Below the pieces are notes generated by a model that was not told where the DNA came from, did not search any database, and was given only the letters and a program-made list of their open reading frames with translations. Below are positions 1 through 5,515 of a DNA stretch of 13,257 nt, in pieces; the first letter of the stretch is position 1, and every line of letters begins with the position of its first letter. Origin of the DNA: an uncultured Selenomonadaceae bacterium. GTDB taxonomy: Bacteria; Bacillota; Negativicutes; Selenomonadales; Selenomonadaceae. The stretch spans positions 1 to 13,257 of the forward strand of contig CATYZV010000021.1 of NCBI GenBank assembly GCA_958415865.1, read 5' to 3'. The translations under genes and the position numbers were made by a program.

Positions 1-80
1 GTGTAAGTGAAATATCATTATTACTACATATTTCTAGACAAGCTGTGAATCAGACAAAGTGTAGGGCTTTACAAAAATAA
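1..80 (+). CDS. 3' end of a sigma-70 region 4-like helix-turn-helix protein (partial)
   Basis: Reading from base 3, the + strand is open for 25 codons and stops at TAA (78-80). The other two + frames stop within the first nine bases. The encoded tail contains SEISLLLHISRQAVNQ followed by TKCRALQK. This matches the pattern of sigma-70 region 4.2 and related DNA-binding helix-turn-helix domains: an E-I-x-x-x-L first helix, an I-S-R-Q-A-V recognition helix, then an R-A-L-x-K ending. The start lies outside the window, so family and length cannot be determined. It could be a small sigma factor or a sigma-like regulator. It converges on murA, and the inverted repeat that follows would end its transcript. 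The motif is clear but the fragment is very short. Confidence 0.5.
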   Translation, partial: VSEISLLLHISRQAVNQTKCRALQK

Positions 81-131
81 AAAAAATATATTTTAAATTA
101 TGAATATAAAATATGAATTCAAAAATTATTG

Positions 132-191
132 TAATAAGGTTAATAAAAATCTCCAATTAGAAAAATTGGAGATTTTTTATTAACCTTATTA
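132..191. terminator. Long inverted repeat, bidirectional terminator between convergent genes
   Basis: A core stem AATCTCCAATT / AATTGGAGATT (148-158 and 164-174) with a 5-nt loop is followed by a T-run on the + strand and also on the - strand. The pairing continues outward to form arms of about 27 nt (132-158 and 164-191) with only one unpaired base. The right arm covers the murA stop codon (189-191). This fits a bidirectional Rho-independent terminator serving murA (- strand) and the partial gene at the left edge (+ strand). The adjoining 81-132 stretch is AT-rich and shows no gene. Confidence 0.85.
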
Positions 192-1454
192 ATTGTCGAC
201 GCGGCAGATGTCTGCGCCGAGGCCGCAGAGCTTGGCAACGAGGTTGTCGTAGCCGCGGTCGATATGATGGATGTAAGATACCTGGGTTTCGCCTTTTGCT
301 ACGAGGCCGGCGAGTACCATTGCCGCGCCTGCGCGCAGGTCGGTGGCTTTGACTTGGCAGCCAGTGAGGCTGGGCACGCCTTCGACGATGGAGGTGCGTC
401 CGTCAACGCGGATATTGGCTCCCATGCGTTTTAATTCGTCTACGTGCATGAAGCGGTTTTCAAATACGGTTTCGGTAACAAAACCTGTGCCCTCAGCGAT
501 GGTGAGCATAGCCATGAACTGTGCCTGCATATCGGTGGGAAAACCGGGATAAGGCAGCGTCTTGATGTCGATTGCCTTGGGGCGAGTATGACAGCTGACG
601 CGGATGCCGTCGATATCTTCTTCGATTTTTACGCCTGCTTCGCTGAGTTTGGCGATGACAGGTTTTAAGTGTTCGCTGATGGCGTTTTCGATGTAGACAT
701 CGCCGCCGGTCATTGCCACTGCTACCATGTAAGTACCGGCTTCGATGCGGTCGGGAATGATGGTGTAGTTATGGCCTATGAGCTTGGGCACGCCGGTTAT
801 TTTGATGACGTTCGTGCCGGCACCGCGGATCTTTGCTCCCATGATGTTGAGGAAGTTTGCCAGGTCAATTATTTCGGGTTCTTGGGCTGCGTTTTCCAAA
901 ATAGTCTGGCCTTCAGCCATGCAGGCTGCCATTATGATATTTTCCGTAGCACCGACGCTGGGAAAATCCAGATAAATGCTGGTGCCTTTTAATCCGTGCG
1001 GAGCGGAAGCACTGATGAAGCCGTGTCCGATTTCAATTTCAGCACCGAGGGCTTCAAAGCCTTTCAGATGCAGGTCGATCGGTCTGGTACCGATAGCACA
1101 GCCGCCGGGCATAGAAATCTTTGCTTTGCCGTAGCGTGCCAAAAGCGGCCCCATGATTACGAACGAGGCTCTCATTTTGCGCACGAGGTCGTAAGGAGCG
1201 TCCACTGTCTTCAAGACCGTGCTGTCTATCAGCAGGGTGTGTTCCTGACGGTTGAAATCGACTTTTGCTCCGAGCTGGCGCAGTACTTCAGCGATGGTGC
1301 ATACATCGTTGAGGTAAGGCACTTCATCCAGCAGGCAGGGTTTATCCTGAGCGAGCAGTGTAGCAGCTATTATGGGCAGTACCGCATTTTTGGCACCGCT
1401 GATTTTAACGCGGCCATGCAGCTCATGACCGCCATGTATGATCAACTTTTCCAA
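189..1454 (-). CDS. murA: UDP-N-acetylglucosamine 1-carboxyvinyltransferase (MurA)
   Basis: This cytoplasmic enzyme transfers enolpyruvate from phosphoenolpyruvate to UDP-GlcNAc, the first committed step of peptidoglycan precursor synthesis and the target of fosfomycin. The 421-residue product has the usual length for the EPSP-synthase-like fold. Visible landmarks are the Lys22-Asn23 pair in [10 protein letters not shown], the catalytic loop [11 protein letters not shown] with the reactive cysteine at 119 (Cys115 in E. coli numbering), and the FPTDMQAQ segment carrying the conserved aspartate. The fosfomycin-sensitive cysteine is present and not replaced by aspartate. The start is TTG, chosen because TGGAGG lies 7 nt upstream and the family N-terminus (MEKLIIHGG) begins there. 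The gene has its own promoter and terminator and appears monocistronic. Confidence 0.97.
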   Translation of the reverse strand: MEKLIIHGGHELHGRVKISGAKNAVLPIIAATLLAQDKPCLLDEVPYLNDVCTIAEVLRQLGAKVDFNRQEHTLLIDSTVLKTVDAPYDLVRKMRASFVIMGPLLARYGKAKISMPGGCAIGTRPIDLHLKGFEALGAEIEIGHGFISASAPHGLKGTSIYLDFPSVGATENIIMAACMAEGQTILENAAQEPEIIDLANFLNIMGAKIRGAGTNVIKITGVPKLIGHNYTIIPDRIEAGTYMVAVAMTGGDVYIENAISEHLKPVIAKLSEAGVKIEEDIDGIRVSCHTRPKAIDIKTLPYPGFPTDMQAQFMAMLTIAEGTGFVTETVFENRFMHVDELKRMGANIRVDGRTSIVEGVPSLTGCQVKATDLRAGAAMVLAGLVAKGETQVSYIHHIDRGYDNLVAKLCGLGADICRVDN

Positions 1455-1486
1455 TTTATATCCTCCACAAGACTTATATCTTATTT

Positions 1487-1515
1487 ATTGTACCATCTTC
1501 ATATATCTATATCAA
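1487..1515 (-). promoter_or_regulatory. murA promoter (-35 TTGATA, 17 bp, -10 TACAAT)
   Basis: Read on the - strand, TTGATA (1510-1515) and TACAAT (1487-1492) are separated by exactly 17 bp, a good vegetative-sigma match. The -10 box lies about 32 bp before the murA TTG start, leaving a short leader that contains the Shine-Dalgarno sequence. No operator is evident. Confidence 0.75.
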
Positions 1516-1556
1516 TAAAAAATTGGATGAAGGCTTTTAGCGTATGGTTTTAGGAA

Positions 1557-1598
1557 TAAAAATATGCCCATCCCGATTATATTGCGGATAGGCATATT
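1557..1598 (-). terminator. Terminator downstream of the TerC-family gene
   Basis: The segment forms a hairpin whose outer stem is AATATGCC pairing with GGCATATT, with a further imperfect inner stem. On the - strand it is followed by a T-rich run. It lies about 20 bp beyond the TerC-family stop codon and separates that gene from the murA promoter. Confidence 0.75.
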
Positions 1599-1619
1599 CC
1601 TTCTTGTTGAGAAATTTAT

Positions 1620-2297
1620 TTATTTGGCAGCTGCTTTGCGGCTGTAAACGATGATAGCGGCGATGAACAGTGCAGGCAGAATGTAATTCATGTAGCTTGT
1701 GATGTCTGTCAGGAAGGTGCCGACTATCTTGTCGTGAAGAATCATAGTAGCTGAGGTGTAAGCGAGGATAGCTGAGCCGAGTGTTACGAGAATCGGCAGG
1801 CGGTCCATAAGGTTGGCGATGATCTGGCTGCCCCATACGACGATGGGAATGCTGATGGCGAGACCGATGAGTACGAGCAGCATATTGCCGTGAGCAGCTC
1901 CGGCGATGGCGAGGACATTGTCGATGCCCATAGCAGCATCAGCGATGATGATCGTCTTTATAGCCGTCAAAAAATTATCTGAAGCCTTGAATTTATCGCT
2001 TTCTTCCAGCGCGTTATTCTTAGCAGGCTTCAATAGATTGAAAGCGATAGGAAGCAGAATCAAGCCGCCGATAGCCTGCAAAAAAGGAATCGTCAGGAGG
2101 TAAGTAGCGATTAATGTCATGATGGCGCGGATGACTACGGCACCGCCGGTACCGATGTATATGGCTTTGCGGCGCAGCTTCTCCGGCAGGCGGCGCGATG
2201 CCATGGCGATGACGACCGCATTATCTCCGGCGAGCACGAGGTCTAGCAGGATGATGGAGCCTAAGGCGAATAAGAACTGAGTGGACAAAATTTCCAT
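1620..2297 (-). CDS. TerC-family membrane protein, probable Mn2+ exporter (YkoY/Alx-like)
   Basis: This 225-residue integral membrane protein belongs to the TerC family. It has about seven hydrophobic segments and the two family signatures: LAGDNAVVIAMA near residues 22-33 (Asp25, Asn26) and ADAAMGIDNVLAIAG near 119-133 (Asp120, Asp126, Asn127). These acidic membrane residues are thought to bind the metal. Relatives controlled by the same riboswitch export Mn2+ or supply it to exported metalloenzymes, and the riboswitch here supports that role. I chose the ATG at 2295-2297 because an AGGAAG Shine-Dalgarno sequence lies upstream and the protein then begins with the family-typical MEILSTQFLF. 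A longer reading frame to 2378 exists, but its extra 27 residues would be encoded by the leader just beyond the riboswitch terminator. It is a single-gene transcript with its own terminator. Metal specificity is inferred. Confidence 0.9.
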   Translation of the reverse strand: MEILSTQFLFALGSIILLDLVLAGDNAVVIAMASRRLPEKLRRKAIYIGTGGAVVIRAIMTLIATYLLTIPFLQAIGGLILLPIAFNLLKPAKNNALEESDKFKASDNFLTAIKTIIIADAAMGIDNVLAIAGAAHGNMLLVLIGLAISIPIVVWGSQIIANLMDRLPILVTLGSAILAYTSATMILHDKIVGTFLTDITSYMNYILPALFIAAIIVYSRKAAAK

Positions 2298-2355
2298 TGA
2301 GTGAATCTTCCTTTCTGAGCTGTAAATATAGTAGTTAGATATCGCCGATTTGCAT

Positions 2356-2407
2356 AAAAAAAGACCTTTAATACACAAATCTGCTGTAGATCGTGTATTA
2401 AAAGTCT
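2356..2407 (-). terminator. Riboswitch-controlled intrinsic terminator
   Basis: On the - strand, AGACTTTTAATACAC pairs with GTGTATTAAAGGTCT around a small loop, followed by seven T residues (2356-2362). The 5' arm uses the same bases as the 3' strand of the aptamer's closing stem (TTAAAAG with CTTTTAA), so aptamer and terminator are mutually exclusive. This layout predicts that ligand binding prevents termination, i.e. an ON switch for the membrane protein downstream. Confidence 0.85.
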
Positions 2408-2501
2408 CACTTATCGAATGTCATAATGATTCGATGCTGCTGCCAGAAGCTTTCGCTACAGTGGTTGTTGACAACAGCCGGGAAGTTACTCCCTTTTAAT
2501 A
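2397..2501 (-). promoter_or_regulatory. yybP-ykoY manganese riboswitch aptamer
   Basis: The - strand leader begins ATTAAAAGGGAGTAAC and ends GTGAGACTTTTAAT. These carry the characteristic GGGAGTA and AGAC(C/T)TTT ends of the yybP-ykoY aptamer and pair as the closing stem P1. Inside are a GTTGT/ACAAC hairpin, an AGC-GAAA-GCT tetraloop hairpin next to TGGCAGCA, and an ATCGAAT/ATTCGAT hairpin. The class is known to sense Mn2+ and often precedes TerC-family genes, exactly as here. The aptamer starts only a few bases after the predicted transcription start. I identified it by motif and context, not by covariance search. Confidence 0.82.
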
Positions 2502-2511
2502 TCATGGACTA

Positions 2512-2541
2512 ATTATAACCGATGATATAATTAGCTGTCAA
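2512..2541 (-). promoter_or_regulatory. Promoter of the riboswitch-TerC unit (-35 TTGACA, 18 bp, -10 TATAAT)
   Basis: Read on the - strand, perfect TTGACA (2536-2541) and TATAAT (2512-2517) boxes are 18 bp apart. Transcription would start near 2505, immediately before the aptamer. The -35 box lies just beyond the stop codon of the LysR gene, so the two genes are separate transcription units. It is the strongest-looking promoter in the window. Confidence 0.85.
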
Positions 2542-2552
2542 ATATTATTTGT

Positions 2553-3437
2553 TCAGCGCAGCTGTTCAGGATGGTTGAGGCAAAGGTCGATGATCTCCTG
2601 CATTTCCGGCGGGATGAATTTATTTTTGTGGTAGACTATGTTGAACTGACGCTTAAAGACGAGACCGGGCATATCAAATGTTATCAGCTTGCCTTCTTTA
2701 AGTTCATCGACAATAGCTTCAGAGGAAATGACGGAAACACCGAGACCGGAGATGACGGCTTTTTTGATGGCATCGACGCTGTTGTAAATGCCTCCTGTCT
2801 GATAGTGGATGTTGTGGCGGTGCATTACCTGTTCAAACAGCTCGCGCGTGCCGCTGCCGGTTTCGCGGATGAAAAATTTCAGGCTGCTGAGATCTTCAAA
2901 AGTGATTTTCTGCTTGGCTAGCGGATGTGATTTGCCGATGATGAAGACTAATTCATCGTGCATGAAGGGCTTGGTGATCAGATATTCCGAGTGTATTTCT
3001 CCTTCTGCCAGAGCTAGATCAAGAGTATCGTTGAGCAGCATTTTTTCTAGTTCAGATGTATTGTGAATTTCAGAGAAAATATCTTTGGTGGGATCGTTTT
3101 CTCTGACGTGCTTTAGCAGATTTATTAAGATATTGCTGCCTATGGTGATGCTGGCTCCCAAGCGGAGGTGGTAGACTTCATTGAAAGCGCGCATTGCCTG
3201 TTCGGTCTGCATATTTAAATTGATTAGGTTGCGTGAATAGCGCAGCAGGCGGCGGCCGGCTTCGGTGATGAAGATGCGTCTGCCCAGCCGTTCAAATAAA
3301 AGTGTCTGATAATGTGCTTCCAGTTCTTGGATGACCTGACTCACTGAGGGCTGAGTCATGTGCAGTTTTTTCGCTGCAGCAGTAATGCCGTTTTCCTCAC
3401 AGACGCGGATGAAAATGGCGAGATGTCGAAGTGTCAT
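2553..3437 (-). CDS. LysR-family transcriptional regulator
   Basis: The 294-residue product has the usual LysR-type layout. An N-terminal winged helix-turn-helix occupies residues 1-60, with the recognition region AAKKLHMTQPSVSQVIQELE and the ELGR-like segment FERLGRRIFITEAG. A linker helix follows to about residue 88, then a periplasmic-binding-protein-like effector domain (about 90-290) containing SGTRELFE and ISGLGVSVIS, typical of the CysB/CysL group. The start is ATG, with GGGGAA 6 nt upstream. LysR regulators often sit divergent to their target, but here the gene lies between two others on the same strand, so the target and effector cannot be inferred. It has its own promoter and a possible self-binding site. 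The family assignment is secure; the specific role is unknown. Confidence 0.93.
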   Translation of the reverse strand: MTLRHLAIFIRVCEENGITAAAKKLHMTQPSVSQVIQELEAHYQTLLFERLGRRIFITEAGRRLLRYSRNLINLNMQTEQAMRAFNEVYHLRLGASITIGSNILINLLKHVRENDPTKDIFSEIHNTSELEKMLLNDTLDLALAEGEIHSEYLITKPFMHDELVFIIGKSHPLAKQKITFEDLSSLKFFIRETGSGTRELFEQVMHRHNIHYQTGGIYNSVDAIKKAVISGLGVSVISSEAIVDELKEGKLITFDMPGLVFKRQFNIVYHKNKFIPPEMQEIIDLCLNHPEQLR

Positions 3438-3461
3438 TTAGAATTCCCCATTTAGATTAAT

Positions 3462-3478
3462 ATTCGTATATACATAAT
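3462..3478. promoter_or_regulatory. Possible LysR autoregulatory site (ATT-N11-AAT)
   Basis: ATT (3462-3464) and AAT (3476-3478) are separated by exactly 11 bases. This fits the T-N11-A core recognised by LysR regulators, placed between the promoter and start codon of the LysR gene. It lies inside a wider dyad, ATATTC (3460-3465) and GAATAT (3486-3491). AT-rich sequence produces such matches by chance, so support is weak. Confidence 0.3.
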
Positions 3479-3479
3479 G

Positions 3480-3508
3480 ATATTAGAATATTTTTGTGGA
3501 TTTTGCAA
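3480..3508 (-). promoter_or_regulatory. LysR gene promoter (-35 TTGCAA, 17 bp, -10 TAATAT)
   Basis: Read on the - strand, TTGCAA (3503-3508) and TAATAT (3480-3485) are 17 bp apart and about 43 bp upstream of the LysR start codon. The candidate LysR box overlaps the expected transcription start region, which would suit autorepression. Confidence 0.6.
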
Positions 3509-3540
3509 ATCACAGCAGATGGATAAAGCGTAAGGCAAAA

Positions 3541-3556
3541 TGTTTCACGTGAAACA
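3541..3556. other. parS chromosome-partitioning site (ParB/Spo0J binding)
   Basis: TGTTTCACGTGAAACA is an exact match to the 16-bp parS consensus known from Bacillus and conserved widely in bacteria. Flanking A4 and T4 extend the perfect palindrome to 24 bp (3537-3560). The last bases reach into the cobT-like stop codon (3559-3561). ParB loads here as a CTP-dependent clamp and recruits SMC to organise and segregate the origin region. Most chromosomal parS sites lie near oriC, so the window is probably origin-proximal. The same palindrome could form an RNA hairpin at the end of the cobT transcript, but it lacks a clear U-tract beyond the stem. Confidence 0.88.
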
Positions 3557-3558
3557 TT

Positions 3559-5481
3559 TTATTTTTCTACCTGAATACCGGCACCGGGACCGTCGTTGGC
3601 GATAGCTACTTTGGCTTCGGCAAATGTACGCATATCTTTCATCATCTGAAGTGAAGCATCTATCAGCTTCATGCCGAGTGCGCAGATGCAGCCGCCGCTA
3701 GTCGTTATGTCCAGATCTAAATAATCGGGGCAGACGAACATCAAATAAGGCTTGATATCAGGAGCGATGGCAAGAGCATATTTCAAAGCGATGACTGAAG
3801 CTTTGTCATCGGATAAGACGAGAATACTGCGGCTTGCTGCTCCTATGGCAATTCCCGCCATAAAGGCTATCTGGCTTAGCAGCTGATCAGGCTCCAGTGC
3901 TAAGAACTCCTGCTTTTTATATCGCAGCGTACCATCACTGTTGCAGAGTTCGTGTTCGAGATTTATGCCGAGAGTACCGCAGATTTCGCGGGGATGAGAT
4001 TCACAGCAGGAGAGGCCTAACACGTCGATATCCTTTAGCTTAGCACCGTAATTTATGCCCTGCATAAGGCTGTAAGAAAGAGTTTTTTCGCTTTGAGGAT
4101 TCTGCGGCGCAGCTGTGAAATGATAGCCGGCACCGGCGTGTCTGGCAAAGGATTGAGTCAGGCAGTGCTGAAGAACGCTGCAGCTTTCCGGTGGTGTCAT
4201 GATGATTATTTTTTTGCGAAGTGATGTCGGACGTATGTTGCCGGTGATGCCTGCGATGTCTTCGGCTATTTCTTCAATTCTGCCGAGACTGTAGATTGGT
4301 TTTGTCAGATTGTCGATGCGGAAACGGCATTTTTTGCGTGCTTCTTCGTCTGGCTGGGGCAGCCGGCGGATTTTTTTAAAGAAAGATGTGCCTAGCTCAG
4401 GTTCAGCAATAGGAAGATTGGGTTTTATCAGATTGGTGCGGTCTGACAGTGCGGCGCGGTAGACTGACTGATATGCTTTGACCGCGCAGTCGAGGATGTT
4501 GACAGCAATGGAGGATCCGGTAGCTTCGCCGAGGCGGAAGTGAAGATCCATGTAAGGCTGTAGGCCCAGCTTATCTAAAATAGCGGCATGAGCCGGTTCA
4601 GCTGCCAGATGTGATGCCATGAGGTAGGAGGTTATCTGCGGGCAGAGTGCTTGTGCGGCGAGTGCTGCTGAACCGGTGTTGAAGCCGTCGAGGACTACAA
4701 AGCAGCGATTGGCGGCAGCACCGAGGATGATGCCGGTGATAGCGGCAAGTTCAAAGCCGCCTAGCTTGCTCATTACATCCAGCCCGTCTGTCGGGTCAGG
4801 CTTGTTTACAGCTAGTGCCCGGCGCACTACTTCAATCTTGATGGCTAGGCGTTCATCGGATATATTGGTGCCGCGTCCTGTTGCTTTTTCCGGTGTTAGA
4901 TTGCAAAAGGCTGCTACCATGGCGGCACTGGAAGTCGTATTAGCTATGCCCATTTCTCCGGGCAGAAAGCAGCGGTAGCCTTTGGCGGCGTATTCATTGA
5001 CCAGCTCGATGCCCGTTTCTATAGCTTTTTGGGCCTGTTGGCGCGTCATTGCCGGTCCTTTAGTGCAGTTAGCCGTGCCATGGGCTATTTTGCGGTCTAT
5101 TAAACCGGGAATATCCTCGACAGGGGCTTTGATGCCCATATCTACTACTATCATATCGGAGCCGCAGAAATTTGACATGGCATTGGCGACAGCTCCTTTA
5201 GATACGAGGTAATTGCGCGTCATATGCGCCGTCGTTTCCTGAGGATAGGCACTGACGTTCATTTCAGCTACGCCGTGGTCGCCGCAGGTGATGATGGTGA
5301 ATTTTTTCGGAATTTCAGGATTCAGCTGACCGGTTATACCGACGTAGCGCAGCAGCAGTTCTTTTAATTCGCCTAATCCGTCAGGGTTGGTCATGGTCTT
5401 ATTTAGTTTTGTCCGGACGAATTGAATGGCCCTAGTGTCGGGCGGCAGTATTTTAGCTATTGTTTCTTGAAGTAAAGACAA
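3559..5481 (-). CDS. cobT: CobT-like nicotinate-nucleotide:base phosphoribosyltransferase with a second degenerate CobT half
   Basis: CobT converts nicotinate mononucleotide plus a lower-ligand base (classically 5,6-dimethylbenzimidazole) to the alpha-ribotide used in cobamide synthesis. Residues 1-345 form a complete CobT: DHGVAEMNVSAYP at 68-80, PGEMGIANTTSS with Glu175, and RLGEATGS with the catalytic-base glutamate at 319 (Glu317 in Salmonella). The protein is 640 residues, against about 350 normally. Residues 385-640 are a second, diverged CobT-like copy. IDNLTKPIYSLGRIEEIAE parallels the family N-terminus, and MAGIAIGAASRSILVL parallels ITGIILGAAANRCFVVL. In this half the residue aligned with Glu319 is about Gly597, so it is probably not catalytic. 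The start is TTG, with AAGGAG about 9 nt upstream. It lies 34 bp after tex and is probably cotranscribed with it. The base it uses may differ from dimethylbenzimidazole; this is inference. Confidence 0.9.
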   Translation of the reverse strand: MSLLQETIAKILPPDTRAIQFVRTKLNKTMTNPDGLGELKELLLRYVGITGQLNPEIPKKFTIITCGDHGVAEMNVSAYPQETTAHMTRNYLVSKGAVANAMSNFCGSDMIVVDMGIKAPVEDIPGLIDRKIAHGTANCTKGPAMTRQQAQKAIETGIELVNEYAAKGYRCFLPGEMGIANTTSSAAMVAAFCNLTPEKATGRGTNISDERLAIKIEVVRRALAVNKPDPTDGLDVMSKLGGFELAAITGIILGAAANRCFVVLDGFNTGSAALAAQALCPQITSYLMASHLAAEPAHAAILDKLGLQPYMDLHFRLGEATGSSIAVNILDCAVKAYQSVYRAALSDRTNLIKPNLPIAEPELGTSFFKKIRRLPQPDEEARKKCRFRIDNLTKPIYSLGRIEEIAEDIAGITGNIRPTSLRKKIIIMTPPESCSVLQHCLTQSFARHAGAGYHFTAAPQNPQSEKTLSYSLMQGINYGAKLKDIDVLGLSCCESHPREICGTLGINLEHELCNSDGTLRYKKQEFLALEPDQLLSQIAFMAGIAIGAASRSILVLSDDKASVIALKYALAIAPDIKPYLMFVCPDYLDLDITTSGGCICALGMKLIDASLQMMKDMRTFAEAKVAIANDGPGAGIQVEK

Positions 5482-5515
5482 TGGTGAAAGCTCCTTTATA
5501 TTTTTATCTTTTTGA

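Noticed and set aside
81..132. Promoter or small gene in the AT-rich stretch left of the terminator
   Set aside because: The stretch is almost entirely A and T. Box-like matches arise by chance, and no gene would be served in either direction.
996..1553. A 185-codon open frame on the + strand opposite murA
   Set aside because: It is antisense to the well-conserved murA and its 5' region, has no family-like sequence, and reflects the GC bias of murA codons in another frame.
1537..1836. A 99-codon - strand frame overlapping the 3' part of the TerC-family gene
   Set aside because: It is out of frame with an intact conserved gene, runs through its terminator, and is low-complexity in character.
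2298..2378. Longer N-terminus for the TerC-family protein
   Set aside because: The extra 27 codons start within the leader just beyond the riboswitch terminator and lack family similarity. The ATG at 2295-2297 has a proper Shine-Dalgarno sequence and the usual N-terminus.
3537..3560. The palindrome near the cobT-like stop as an ordinary intrinsic terminator
   Set aside because: It lacks a separate U-tract after the stem on the - strand, and the core is an exact parS, so partitioning is the primary call. A secondary hairpin role is possible.
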